Assembly: GCA_944989445.1 (NCBI GenBank)
Contig: CALYLW010000162.1
Location: 667,001-731,000, forward strand
Reading direction: 5' to 3'
Length of the DNA: 64,000 nucleotides
Origin: Ampullaceana balthica
Taxonomy: Eukaryota > Mollusca > Gastropoda > Lymnaeidae
Numbering within the stretch: position 1 is the first letter of the stretch; each line of letters starts with the position of its first letter. The notes under the pieces are model-generated. The model saw only the letters and a list, made by a program, of their open reading frames with translations, made no database searches and was not told the origin of the DNA. A program made the translations under genes and the position numbers. Of the stretch, positions 12,267 to 23,652 are shown in pieces.

Positions 12267-14477
12267 CTAGATTTATTCCTAACAAATAGACCAGGACTAG
12301 TGTTAGACTATAAAATAATTCCAGGACTGTCCGACCATGATATTGTTAGGGTCACCAATACAATAAAATCTAAAATTAATAAGATACCTAGAAGAATAAT
12401 CTATCTTTGGAATAAATGTAATTCAATAAAACTACACCAATCAGCGGCTAACTTCCAACAAACTTTCCTAAGTAAATGTAACACAATTAGCCCAGTAGAA
12501 GAAATTTGGAAAGATATAAAAACAAATCTAAAAACTATAATGGATGAGAATGTTCCAACAAAACTAACATCAAATAAAATTAACAAATGCTGGTTCAATT
12601 CTAGATTGAAAAAGCTATGCAAACTAAAAGAGAACTTATTTAAGAAATATAAAGCTACCTATTCATATAGGATGCACAAAAAATACTTAAAGATTAAACA
12701 ATTGACACAAAAACTTAGTCGAAACCTCCAAAATGAATATATAAACAATGTAATTACCAAAGATAACAATAAAAACTTATGGTCCTTTATCAAATCTAAA
12801 AAAATGGAACCTTCAGGAATAGCCACACTAAACGGCTCAAATAATAAAACCTATAATGATAATGAAACTAAAGCTAATATCCTTAACACATATTTTGCAT
12901 CATCTTTTTCTGCCTCAGGCGACAAGGAAGTTTTAATAAATTTAAATAAAATGGAGGAAATAGGTAACATAACTGTAGATGAGATAGGTATACATTCACT
13001 CCTAAAAAACTTAAAAATAAACAAAGCTACTGGCCCAGATGATTTGCCTGCAAGATTATTAAAAGAACTAAGCAATGAACTGTCCCCAATCCTTGTAGTT
13101 CTCTTTCAAGCCTCTCTAAACCAGGGTAAAGTGCCCCAGGATTGGAAATTAGCTAACGTAACTCCACTCTTTAAGAAAGGGGATAAATCAGACCCTGGTA
13201 ATTACAGGCCTGTATCACTTACTAGTATCACCTGTAAATTACTAGAACACATAATATATAGTAGAATAGTTAACCACCTTGACAAATATAATGCCCTATG
13301 CCCACATCAACACGGCTTTAGAAAAAACAGATCATGTGAAACACAATTAATAGGTTTAATAGATGAACTATCAAAAGGCTTGGACAAAAATGATCAAATA
13401 GATACAATATTACTAGACTTCTCAAAAGCATTTGACAAAGTTCACCACCTTAGTTTACTTAAAAAACTTAACTACTTTGGAATCTCAGGTTCCTTACATC
13501 ACTGGATCCAAGACTTCCTTTTGGGTAGGGAGCAAACTGTAATAATTAATGGATCTAAATCTGCACCAATAAAGGTTAACTCAGGAGTTCCACAAGGAAC
13601 TGTGCTAGGTCCCTTACTCTTTTTAATTTATATAAATGATTTACCCAACAACATCTCAACAGGTACAAAAGTTAGGTTATTTGCTGATGATTGTATAATC
13701 TATAGAACAATTAAATCAGAACAAGATAGCAAAATTTTACAAAAAGACTTAGATGAATTGATAAAATGGGAAACTAACTGGAGTATGTCTTTCCACCCAG
13801 AAAAGTGTCAACTGTTAAGAGTAACAAAGAAAAAGAAACAAATAAATTCAAAATATTACATTCATGGAAAAGAACTGACCCAAACTAAAGATGCAAAATA
13901 CTTAGGAGTCTTAATAAATGAGAAACTATCATGGAATCCCCATGTCAATGAAGTTATTAAAAAATCAAACAAAACTTTAGGCTTTATAAAAAGGAACTTT
14001 AACAAATGTAATAGAGATATACAACTAAAATGCTACCTCACTTTGGTGAGACCTGTACTAGAATATGCATCTTCTGTATGGGACCCATCCACCAAAGAAA
14101 ACATTGATAAACTAGAACAAATTCAAAAAAGAGCTGCCAGATTCATTACTGGAGAATATTCGAAACTGACAAGAATAACACCATTAGTTAAATCATTAAA
14201 CCTTGAAACACTAGAGGATAGAAGAACCAAGAGCAAAGTAGTAATCATACATAAAGCAATTAATTCTAATTTAGAAATACAACACAAAGATAACTTAATA
14301 CAACCCTCAGATAGACATAAGGATAAAAACACCTTTCTTATTCCGTATGCAAGAACAAACACATACAAGTTTTCCTTCTTCCCGTCCGGAATTCGGGCGT
14401 GGAATGGGTTGCCTGAAGAATCCAGGAAAACCAACACTTTATCAACATTTAAATCTCTAATAAAAATGCAGGACTAA
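12267..14477 (+). CDS. Retrotransposon polymerase, 3' part (endonuclease end plus reverse transcriptase)
   Basis: This frame of 736 codons copies element RNA into DNA at a nicked genomic site. It opens inside the endonuclease domain: S-D-H-D near residue 22, with the catalytic His at 24, is the last signature of APE-type endonucleases. Reverse-transcriptase blocks follow: NYRPVS (about 312), FSKAFDKVHH with the motif A Asp in L-D-F (384), SGVPQGTVLGPLLF (from 439), FADD (472-475) and KYLGVLI (from 544). The C-terminus carries RPVLEYASSVWDP (595) and FFPSGIRAWNGLP (704), typical of jockey/CR1/L2-group elements; the exact clade is unresolved. The first Met-type codon in frame would be GTG at 12300, which is not a eukaryotic start. 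An in-frame TAA at 12264 marks the truncation. Codons are strongly A/T-ending. Confidence 0.92.
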   Translation, partial: LDLFLTNRPGLVLDYKIIPGLSDHDIVRVTNTIKSKINKIPRRIIYLWNKCNSIKLHQSAANFQQTFLSKCNTISPVEEIWKDIKTNLKTIMDENVPTKLTSNKINKCWFNSRLKKLCKLKENLFKKYKATYSYRMHKKYLKIKQLTQKLSRNLQNEYINNVITKDNNKNLWSFIKSKKMEPSGIATLNGSNNKTYNDNETKANILNTYFASSFSASGDKEVLINLNKMEEIGNITVDEIGIHSLLKNLKINKATGPDDLPARLLKELSNELSPILVVLFQASLNQGKVPQDWKLANVTPLFKKGDKSDPGNYRPVSLTSITCKLLEHIIYSRIVNHLDKYNALCPHQHGFRKNRSCETQLIGLIDELSKGLDKNDQIDTILLDFSKAFDKVHHLSLLKKLNYFGISGSLHHWIQDFLLGREQTVIINGSKSAPIKVNSGVPQGTVLGPLLFLIYINDLPNNISTGTKVRLFADDCIIYRTIKSEQDSKILQKDLDELIKWETNWSMSFHPEKCQLLRVTKKKKQINSKYYIHGKELTQTKDAKYLGVLINEKLSWNPHVNEVIKKSNKTLGFIKRNFNKCNRDIQLKCYLTLVRPVLEYASSVWDPSTKENIDKLEQIQKRAARFITGEYSKLTRITPLVKSLNLETLEDRRTKSKVVIIHKAINSNLEIQHKDNLIQPSDRHKDKNTFLIPYARTNTYKFSFFPSGIRAWNGLPEESRKTNTLSTFKSLIKMQD

Positions 14478-14500
14478 ACAAAAACCATAGATAAGCGTAG

Positions 14501-14532
14501 GACGCAATAATCTTCTGTATAGAAGGAGCGTC
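14501..14532 (+). promoter_or_regulatory. LINE A 3' hairpin, candidate reverse-transcriptase recognition site
   Basis: The arms GACGC and GCGTC enclose a second stem TCTTCT/AGAAGG with a GTAT loop. The same structure, with the loop changed to GCAT, occurs in the SINE at 39139-39170, and a decayed form occurs at 31220-31256. In LINE/SINE pairs a shared 3' structure is what the LINE enzyme binds; that role is inferred here. Confidence 0.65.
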
Positions 14533-14555
14533 TGTAAACAGATAAGATAAGATAA

Positions 14556-16076
14556 CTCTTTCATAAGTGTGTACATCCCTATAGCATAAGTGGAGTGACA
14601 AAAGAAAATTTCAATGTATAAAAAATAGTAATTCTTTAAACGCTTAAAATTTTCACAACATGATATTTTAGGTATGAAAAGTAGTAAATAACATAATTAA
14701 AATGACGTCTCAATACACGCCCCCTGCCGAAGACAATGAAAATCAGGATCGTTGACACTGACAATGTAATGTTTCCTGATGGAGGCGTGGGAAGAAGACA
14801 CGACGATCTTTCAGGGCGGGCCTAAGAGGGACTGACATGAAGAGGATTTCCTGAAGTGTTTTCTGCACTGATTTCAATTTAAGAAAAGATGTACATGCAT
14901 ACGGCTTAGTTTCAAACGTGTATTGAGTTCAATTATTTTCTTTGACGACCTCAAAGTCATGAGCGGGTTTTTCCAAACCTTGGGGGAATTTAATGAGGCT
15001 TCCTAACGGGGTTGGGGGGGGGACAGGGGACGGGAAAAGGGAATGGGGGCTTGATTTTCTGATTTGGAAGTGTGGATGGTGAGCTTTGGCTGATTAAAGC
15101 TACAAGAGCCCCAGATCAGAGCGTCACGGGCCTTTGGAATTACTTGGCAGTGGTTTAGCGATAGCCGTACCGGAGACAATCTTAACAGACGCGTTATTTA
15201 ATACGTTTGATATATCAGTAATTAAGAATGTAGATGTTCATGGAAACTATTGTGGGGGAAGATTTGAAACAAACTTTTATTAGAAGTTATAGATAGTTAG
15301 TAGATAACAAGTATAATAAAAAAAATAATCAAGAACTTTAGATAGAAAATCTCCGAATCTGAACTCGGAGTTTTGTTCAGCTATTGCTAAATCCGTTAGC
15401 ATAGTTGTATGAAAATGTATGTCTTTTGCCGTTAGTCGCATGAACATATTGAGGCATACATTTTTCAAACTTAAAAAATGAAACTCATGGATAAGTCAAA
15501 ACATTTATTTGTTGTTACAATTACAAACAAATTTGGGCCTCGGATGAACTCTGAATGAATTCGGTAGCTGTGGATACAATGGTCATGCCATAAATGGATA
15601 ATTATCCATTGGGAAAATAGGGTCACATCGCAGATCCTTCATTTGTTGAGGGATCCTGGACCCCTGGGTCAAGCGCCTCTGATATATACGATCAAGTGAT
15701 TTATTCATGAATAATAATTATCTGCCGATGGATGGACAAGAGTTATGGGACCTCGTGATATGGGATGTCCAGGGCCTCATTTCGGAACCCGATCAAACGT
15801 TATTGATAGCAGAAGTCAAGTAATGTTGAACCAATCAAACAGATTGATGATTCTGGCAGATTGGCTCAAGGCAACTTTCAGATTGGGCAATACGAATTGT
15901 CCAGGATAATGATGTCACTACCAGGTTCAAAACAAACGAAAGAAGGACAGCTCTTTCCAAACTGTGATTTCTTGCCAGTTGTGTATTCAGCCGACAGAAG
16001 TTGCTTACATTCAAGGATGTATAGTTTTGGCTTGGGTTTCTTTTGATTAAAGGTTACGTTTGTTTTGGCAGTTAAT
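14556..16076. other. Unassigned stretch
   Basis: No gene or repeat is recognised. There is a G-run near 15005-15035 and a perfect 18-bp palindrome at 15593-15610, probably chance. The patch 14700-15180 is less AT-rich and appears single-copy. Confidence 0.35.
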
Positions 16077-16397
16077 CAATGCAGGAGTAGTTCAGTATAT
16101 GATCCCACAGGTGACAAGTAAAGCAACCCAGGAGTAGTTCAGTTTATGATCCCACAGGTGACAAGTAAAGCAATGCAGGAGGAGTTCAGTGTATGATCCC
16201 ACAGGTGACAAGTAAAGCAATGCAGGAGTAGTTCAGTTTATGATCCCACAGGTGACAAGTAAAGCAATGCAGGAGGAGTTCATTTTATGATCCCATAGGT
16301 GACAAGTAAAGCAATGCAGGAGGAGTTCAGTTTATGATCCCACAGGTGACAAGTAAAGCAATGCAGGAGTAGTTCAGTTTATGATCCCAGAGTTGAC
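16077..16397. repeat. 47-bp minisatellite
   Basis: Nearly seven units are present, built from GCAATGCAGGAGTAGTTCAG, TTTATGATCCCACAGG and TGACAAGTAAA. Units are almost identical, apart from AGTAG/AGGAG and a few single changes, so the array is young. Confidence 0.9.
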
Positions 16398-16893
16398 AAA
16401 CTTATCCAGTACTGAAAAAAAAGACAAATACGGATTAGAAAAAAAAATAGAATTCTTTCCTACTGTCTCGGGGTTGATCCCAGTTTTAAACCACTAGTAG
16501 CATTCAATGTGTTGTCATTTTCTGAAAAAATTCTTGCAAAAATTTGTTAATTATCACGAAATTTCGAGAAATACATAAATTACTCATCAGACTGAAAAAA
16601 AAACTGAGATTTTCCAAACTACCAGAAAGACTAAAATTAAATATGTTAAACATTTTATTTTTTTTAACCACAAGTTTTCGTTCGTAAAAGAACTATTTTT
16701 CAGCCACCCGTTAAAAATGACATTAAAAAAAATTGAAATTAAAGCCAGGGGGCGAAAATATATTTTTTTTACGCATTAAGGATCCATACGACTCCCTAGA
16801 ACTGGAGGGATAAAGAGAAATTTTTTCTTTATTACTCTTAAGCGCCCCAAACTTTTATTTTAAGTCTTAACAAAAATTAGTATTATCGCGGAC
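16398..16893. other. Unassigned AT-rich stretch
   Basis: No gene or repeat family is recognised. Several A- and T-homopolymer runs are present. Confidence 0.35.
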
Positions 16894-16901
16894 AGCAGGA
16901 A

Positions 16902-17072
16902 CAGAAGCGTAACTGGGTTTTCCGCGCCCTTGGCTAATTTATAATTCATTTTTGGCACCCTTGACAAATTTCAGCGTTGCGGCTTTTCCCATATTAAATT
17001 TGAATAAATTAAAGGATCAGCCCTTGGCGCCCTTGGCAACTGCCACGATGCCAAGTCGTTGTGACGCCCCTG
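16902..17072. mobile_element. hAT MITE (171 bp) with perfect 8-bp duplication
   Basis: The element starts CAGAAGCGTAACTGGG and ends with the complement of CAGGGGCGTCACAACG, giving imperfect terminal inverted repeats that begin CAG as in hAT transposons. It is flanked on both sides by AGCAGGAA (16894-16901 and 17073-17080), a perfect 8-bp target duplication of hAT length. Its interior repeats the phrase GCGCCCTTGGC near both ends. It is too short to encode a transposase. Confidence 0.85.
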
Positions 17073-17080
17073 AGCAGGAA

Positions 17081-17370
17081 AACGTTGCTTCTTTTTATAC
17101 TAATGGGAGTATATGGAAGCGTGTTAATTTTTTCTTCAAAATTTTACATTTTCTTTGTTTCTGTAAATCGGCACATAATTTCTTGTGAGGCTGTAGCTGA
17201 CAGGAGATGTAGGAGTTGTAGAGCCATGTCTATAAATACTGTAGTCATCTCTATGACTATGAAACAGGTCAAAAGTTTCCTTGACTTGACTTTTTAAAAT
17301 AGTTTGAACTCATTGAAACACATAGGGGTGATGCATAGTTTGCGTTTACAACATCTTTGTTTCTTAGTAA
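17081..17370. other. Unassigned stretch
   Basis: Nothing recognisable is seen between the hAT MITE and the Helitron-like element. Confidence 0.35.
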
Positions 17371-17919
17371 CTAGGTTGTGCTGCCGCGCCGTGGCGCCTG
17401 CGGCGCCCCCACCCCATTCTTAAGGCCACCTTTTTCAAAAGCCCAACTAGCTTTCCTTGTATGATAAATACGTTATATTTAACTTCCTTAAATGTACACA
17501 AAGTATTTTATAATAGGGGTTGTAGGGCGCCTAAGGCGCCCACTTTTTTGGGTCAAACGCCCAAGTAACTTATCCTGTTATGATAAAACGAAATGTTCCT
17601 GAAAAGTACACAAAGTATTTATATAATATTTTTTTACAGTGCCAATCACCACACGATTTTTAAACTAATTTTAGAAAGCAGCGCACCAAATTACTGCACC
17701 AAAAAATAACTCTTTGAGTCAGTCAACACTGTTTACAACACAAATGCTGACGTCAAAAAGGTTCGTGCGTTGTTTGGTTAATGCTAATCTGGAAACCAAA
17801 AGGATTAAGATTTTTAAGTCTATATTTTCAATTTTTAAAAAAAAGCAGAGTGATGTCCCTTAGCGTTAGACCACAGTGAGTGAGTCAGAGATAATTTTAG
17901 GGTAAATATATATATGTGA
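17371..17919 (-). mobile_element. Helitron-like non-autonomous element, copy 1
   Basis: Read on the minus strand, the element starts after an A with TCACATATATATATTTACC and ends CTAG followed by T. A GGCGCC-rich hairpin lies a few bases inside the CTAG end. The same 3' end and following T occur at 29638-29642 and, in reverse, at 41429-41433. This fits Helitron insertion between A and T with a 3' hairpin and CTRR end. Internally there are two diverged half-units of about 110 bp, each with a TCCTTGTATGATAAA-like core and a GGCGCC-containing block. It is non-coding. Confidence 0.65.
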
Positions 17920-19444
17920 TCATTTGATGACTCTGTAAATGTATGGCTTAATTTTCATTGCACGCACGCACACATAATTACATGATTGCAAAATAAAATA
18001 TTCTTAATTGGCATATTCTTTTATACTATCTAGTATGAATAACTGTTAGTAAATGTTCGTTCCGTTAACTAGCTCGTTTACAACAAATGTGAGGGAACTC
18101 CTTAGCAGACGACCAGGCGTTTAGTTCAATGGTGTACTTACAAGCGTCTCTAAACACAGGGCAAACGGTGTATTCCCAGAGAAGAAAATGTGTGGTTTAT
18201 GTTGGTGTGTATTGGTGTGTGGGAGGGGGGCTAGTCATCATTTACGCTCGAACCAACTGTAACGTTAGTCAGGTCAGTGTGATTCGGCTAAAATGTGGAC
18301 AGTGACAACGCCCAGGACGGACAGCGCAGTTCATTTAAATGGGGATCGATAGCTTGGTCCTCACGAGACACCAAGTAACTAACCATTTCGGCCATTGCTA
18401 GACATTAATATCTGCAGGAGTCATGTGAGAGGTTAGAAGACCTGTTATCTGTATCTAGCCACGTGAGTTGTGCTCGTTGTCGGGGAGATGAAATCATGAA
18501 GATTTGTCGAGGGACAAGGTGTCACTTCCAAGAGCACGACCTGTGCTCTCGCCTTGACCGCTCACCACGTTCACACGCCAACAGGGAAATTAAAGAGCCC
18601 ATATAGTCGTCTATCCCAGGTCGGCTTTGCGATCAGTTGACACCAGTTGCGTAAAGGTTTGGAAATGCTAAGAGTCACATATAATATATAATTCCAGTAA
18701 GTAAAATTAAGATACCTTTTAGTAATATACTAGTCCATGGCATATGCTTTAATTCAATATAATTAATTCTGATGTATAGACTATAAATTAATTGACTTTG
18801 TCATTAAATGGCGGATATTTATTAATAGAACATTCAGGTTTTCTTTTGGACTAAATTACTTCAGAGATTAATCAAATTTTCCGTCTATGCCATTTGATCT
18901 TTTCTCCACAGATCTGCGTAAGTTATGTGTTATTTTGAGTTTATTTTGTTATTAGTGGACATAACCAAGGCAAAAACGAAATATCAACTTTAGTTCATTG
19001 TTAGTTGTGAGAAATTATTGTTACTTCTATACAGATGCTGACAAACATTGTGTCACGAAAACCATGTTATAATAAGATATGACTTTTGACAGTCTAAAAA
19101 ATTGAAAACCCCCATTAATATACATTTCTCACACTTTTTCATTCCGCTGCATGGTGACGTCACCACGTATTCATTTACTTTTACTTCCCTTATTCGCTCT
19201 TAACGATACATATTGTGTTCAAAATATATTTCCATTTATTTGAGCTCTGATCTTTTCTTCGCAGTTCTTTCAATATCTCGCTGCTTTTCCAAATGTCCTT
19301 GAGTTGCGTGGGTTTTCTCCCCTTTTATTACCCCGTGGAGACTCTGACAGTTGACCATCTTGTTCTTATTCTCACTTTGAAGTTATTATACTCACGTCTA
19401 CAGCACAGCTTGAAGTTAGTATTGAAAAAACATGCCGGCCAACA
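17920..19444. other. Unassigned stretch with a GC-richer patch
   Basis: The interval 18100-18650 is less AT-rich than its surroundings and has no similar copy in the window. It has no long frame and matches no family I know. The rest is AT-rich with no feature recognised. Confidence 0.35.
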
Positions 19445-19553
19445 GTAGACATAAGCCCTAACTCTTACCCTGAAACCTAACTCAGTACCTTAAACCTAAC
19501 TCAGTACCTTAAACCTAACTCTTACCCTTAAACCTAACCCTAACACTAAGACC
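19445..19553. repeat. Telomere-like degenerate repeat
   Basis: Irregular repeats of CCTAACTC, CTTAAACCTAA and CCCTAAC are present. They resemble the animal telomeric motif CCCTAA in sequence but are irregular in length. Similar phrases occur at 39825-39902 and in the array from 42560. Confidence 0.6.
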
Positions 19554-19679
19554 CCGTATGTTATTTCCGTTGACACCTCACGTGGGATCCCTATAGTCCA
19601 GTATTCTAGAAAGACCACGTGATCTATTATCATCATTACTGGAATGGCTTTAACCCTGAAATGCTTCCATGTCCTGATT

Positions 19680-19872
19680 TCCCAAAATCCATTATCACAA
19701 ATCCATTATCACATTTCCATTATCACAAATCCATTATCACAAATACATTATCACAAATACATTATCACAAATACATTATCACAAATACATTATCACAAAT
19801 ACATTATCATAAATACATTATCACAAATACATTATCACAAATCCATTATCACAAATACATTGTCACAAATAC
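19680..19872. repeat. 14-bp minisatellite
   Basis: About 14 units of CATTATCACAAATA occur, with CC/AC variants. The two overlapping plus-strand open frames of about 105 codons across it only reflect the absence of stop codons in the unit. Confidence 0.9.
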
Positions 19873-20360
19873 AGCTTGCTGCTCACCGACACATGCAGCT
19901 ATTCAGCGACATAACCAATCACCGACTCACCTACTTACTAGAATATATATTTAATGACTGAGCTGAACACTGACGTGACTTCTTACAGACAGCCTTATAC
20001 ATGTATCATTTTATGTAATTGTTTTGGTTTTTTTTTGGGTCTCTTCAGCATAAAGTTCAGAAAAATTATTTTCGCCAAAGCTGGACACAAATTAGCGGGT
20101 TAGATTTTTAGTGAAAATGAAGCGAACTACCGTCATTTATTTATTTACGCGTTAGTTACCCTAACCTACCCATTGATTAAATAAGAAATAAAACCACACG
20201 TAAACTCATCTCGTAATGAAATCTCATTAAAATCTACATAAGGTTTATAGATACCTGACCAGTATGTTTGACAGGAAATCGACATCTGGATGAACGTTAA
20301 AAAAAACGAAAAACAAACATCATTCAGCCTTACCGATTGGCCGGACGAAATAATATTTTT
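19873..20360. other. Unassigned stretch
   Basis: This is AT-rich sequence with no gene or repeat family recognised. Confidence 0.35.
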
Positions 20361-20882
20361 TAAAAACCCCGTAAAAAACCGTTTTTCACTATAAATCCAT
20401 TATGTACCAGACATAACTAAAAGAATGTTCATTATAATACGCAGTGCAAGACAATCCAAAAATACAAAATTTTAATTTTAGTTATGTATCGTAAAACGTG
20501 TTTAATTTATTGCGCACCGATTGGGAATATATTTATAAAAAGTATTGTCAATATAATACGCACCAAATCGCGCAACAGGAAAGTATTAATGAAAAGGTCG
20601 TTCAATATAATACGCACCGCGACACTCTATCTCAAAAATTTAACATGATACATAGAGATAGATAAAATAATCTTAAAATTCATTAATTTAATTACAGTAC
20701 ATTCGATCGATCTGTAATTTCTTTATATCGTTTTTATCATCGGCACAAAACTGCCTGCAAAATTTCAGCTCGCTAGCGTACGAGGAAGTGGGTTAAAAAT
20801 CGATCCAAAGTTTTGGCGACAAGCAAACAAGCAAGCAAGGGCTCAAACAAACAGACACCACGAGTTAATATAAAGGATATAA
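20361..20882 (+). mobile_element. Short-inverted-repeat element (ATCCCTTATAT family), copy 2
   Basis: It begins AAACCCCGTAAAAAACCG, continues CTATAAATCCATTATGTA and CAGACATAACTAAAAG, and ends GAGTTAATATAAAGGAT. Near its right side it has the phrase ATTCGATCGATCTG and an AAATTTCAGCTCG block shared with the copies at 40640, 54324 and 54729. Several internal repeats of ATTATAATACGCA are specific to this copy. It is non-coding. Confidence 0.6.
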
Positions 20883-22479
20883 ATATAACAACATAACTAT
20901 CCAATGTTTGGAATATTTACTTGGATGAGAGATGTTTAATCTCCTCTCTTGCAAGGTTTATGCGTCACTCTTAATTATTGCAAATGACGTCAAGAAAGCT
21001 ATCCATTGCCGCTATAGAAGCATGCTTGTGAAATACGAAATATTTTTAAAAAAATAGAATTCTAACTTCCGGCTCAACTTTCCAAGACAAATTGCTCTCA
21101 ATTATCCACTTCCTGTTTTAAAAACAATTTTTGCCGACAAGCGATTAAAATCTTCCGATCAATAATTGTCTTTTCCAAGCTGTGATCTACAGACTTTTTT
21201 TACTTGCCTTATATGACGGATTTGTAGAAATCTTTACACACGAGTCATCGTAAATTATTAACTACCTGAACCATCGGTGGACGACGACCTTTTCTGGGTT
21301 AGGGTCGCATAGGTAGGTCAGGTCACATTAAAGGGACAAAACCATACAAATCTGTCTCAGTTTCCAGCAAACAAATGTTGACTAAAACTTCTTTTTTTTT
21401 AAATGATTTTTTTCTCTATGATTGTCTGCAGGCTTCCACAGACTCATAGTTAATTGTGTCAGTAACACTAGAACTAGGATATTTCATAACTAAATAAAAA
21501 TAATTTGGATGTTTTATTACAGCGGTTGTATGCCGTAGTCATGTGAAATACTTTTAACTCTATTGTCTTCATGTATAATAAAAAGTCCTTCAGACTCATG
21601 TCGTAACTAAAGAAACATCGTCCTGGTCTTTCTTCCAACAATCACAATAATCCTGTTTGTCAAAGATTCACACAATAATAATTATCAGTAAAAATAATAA
21701 ATAAATAACGTATTATTAATCCGAAAGTTAATTGTCTTGTTTACGATGACATAGACACCTTACAAAAAAATCTTCTTTTATCCATATTTTTAAGTTATAA
21801 AAGAGCTAGGGAAAAAAAGAACATTGAGTAAATTTTTACCACCTTGTTAGTTAAGGGCAAATAACTTCTCGCCGCGTTCTCATTTTCAATTATATTTTTT
21901 TAAACATCCAACTGCCAAATCTCGAGATCAGACTTTAATAGAACGTAAACACGACCATGTTGCTTTGGGTAAGAGGCAACAATAAAAAAAAACAAAAAAA
22001 ACAACTAACAACATTGGGGAGTAGGGGAAAGAAGGGCAATAAAAAAAAATCTCAGCTCGCCCTAAGGAACAAATAACTCTCACTAATTGGTTTGGAAATG
22101 GAAAAGGGGAAATCACTATGTTCTAATTCGATTAGCGGGCACGTGTGCGAGTTCTTGGAGAGAGTTATATTTTCCCGCCGTAAAGAAAACACCAACACCC
22201 ACACATAGATTAAAGGTCTTGTGACGTATCGTTGCTTCCCCCCCCCCTCCTCCGCCCCCACACCAGGCGGTCGTTGTTGAGCAAATGCGCGAGTTCATGG
22301 TTGACAGTGTGTGATCAACTGACCTGAAAAGTGCGTTTTAAGTTGGCACAATGTCAACTGTGGTCAATATGTGGTCAATGGTTAAATGTTAATCAGTTGG
22401 TCAAGGCTGCAGACTGCATCAGTAATGGATCCATACATAACTATCCTTCTACAACTTCATTTTACTCCTAACAATTTTC
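20883..22479. other. Unassigned stretch
   Basis: This is AT-rich sequence with no recognised gene. Polypyrimidine and A-runs occur at 21975-22050 and 22240-22255. Three overlapping frames of 60-69 codons on the minus strand at 21928-22298 have no recognised homology. Confidence 0.35.
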
Positions 22480-23652
22480 ATACACCTTCACCACATACCC
22501 ACACCACCTCACATCGAGCCACTTACAAACGTCTTCACCATATACCATCCCTTCCTCACACCGAGCGACTTAGAAACATCTTCACCACACACCCACACCA
22601 CCTCACACCGAGCCACTCACAAACATCTTCACCACAAACCCACACCACCTCGCACCGAGCCACGCACACACATCTTCACCACATACCCACACCACCTCAC
22701 ACCGAGCGACTTACAAACATCTTCACCCAATTCCCACACCACATCACACCGAGCGACTTACAAACATCTTCACCACATACCCACATAACCTCACACCTAG
22801 CGACTTACAAACACCTTCACCACATACCCACACCACCTCACACCGAGCGACTTACAAACATCTTCACCACATACCCACACTACCTCACACCGAGTGACTT
22901 ACAAACATCTTCACCACATACCCACACCTCACACCGAGCGACTTACAAACATCTTCACCACATTCCCACAGCTCACACCGAGCGACTTACAAACATCTTC
23001 ACCCAATTCCCACACCACATCACACCGAGCGACTTACAAACATCTTCACCACATACCCACACCTCACACCGAGCGACTTACAAACATCTTCACCACATAC
23101 CCACACCTCACACCGAGCGACTTACAAACATCTTCACCACATACCCACATAACCTCACACCTAGCGACTTACAAACACCTTCACCACATACCCACATAAC
23201 CTCACACCGAGCGACTTACAAACACCTTCACCACAAACCCACACCACCTCGCACCGAGCCACGCACACACATCTTCACCACATACCCACACCACCTCACA
23301 CCAGCCACTTACAAACATATTCACCACATACCCACACCACATCACACCGAGCGACTTACACACATCTTCACCACATACCCACACCACCTCACACCGAGCG
23401 ACTTACAAACATCTTCACCACATACCCACACCACCTCGCACCGAGCCACTCACACACATCTTCACCACATACCCACACCACCTCACACCAAGCCACTCAC
23501 ACACATCTTCACCACATACCCTCACCACCTCACACCAGCCACTTACAAACATCTTCACCACATACCCACACTACCACACACCTAGCCACTGACAAACATC
23601 TCCCACACCATCTCACACCGAGCCATTTACAAACTTATCTCCACGAGCCACT
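22480..23652. repeat. 48/42-bp minisatellite
   Basis: About 25 units are built from CACACCGAGCGACTTACAAA and CATCTTCACCACATACCCAC. Full units are 48 bp, and shorter ones of about 42 bp lack an ACCAC segment. Both lengths are multiples of three and lack stops, which produces a 399-codon plus-strand frame of His/Thr/Pro-rich repeats at 22386-23585. No start context, splice signal or family match supports expression, so I treat it as non-coding. Confidence 0.9.

Larger units (their letters stand above)
12262..14555 (+). mobile_element. LINE A, 5'-truncated non-LTR retrotransposon
   Basis: This insertion of about 2.3 kb contains the end of the endonuclease domain, a complete reverse transcriptase and the C-terminal region, with no stop or frameshift. 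It is followed by a short 3' UTR. The 3' UTR has a hairpin at 14501-14532 (arms GACGC/GCGTC, and TCTTCT/AGAAGG inside) and then a tail of three GATAA units at 14541-14555. The upstream part of the endonuclease and any ORF1 are absent, as in typical incomplete reverse transcription. I did not find clear target duplications. A shorter relative lies at 31195-31478, and a SINE with the same tail lies at 39112-39380. Confidence 0.9.

Noticed and set aside
12300..14477. GTG at 12300 as the start of the polymerase
   Set aside because: GTG is not a normal eukaryotic nuclear start. The frame is already open and homologous upstream to 12267, so the protein is simply truncated.
15593..15610. Perfect 18-bp palindrome AATGGATAATTATCCATT
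   Set aside because: It is AT-rich and isolated, with no second copy or flanking structure, so chance is a sufficient explanation.
22386..23585. A 399-codon His/Thr/Pro-rich open frame
   Set aside because: It is the translation of the 48/42-bp minisatellite, whose unit lengths are multiples of three and contain no stop. No domain, splice signal or non-repeat flank supports a gene.
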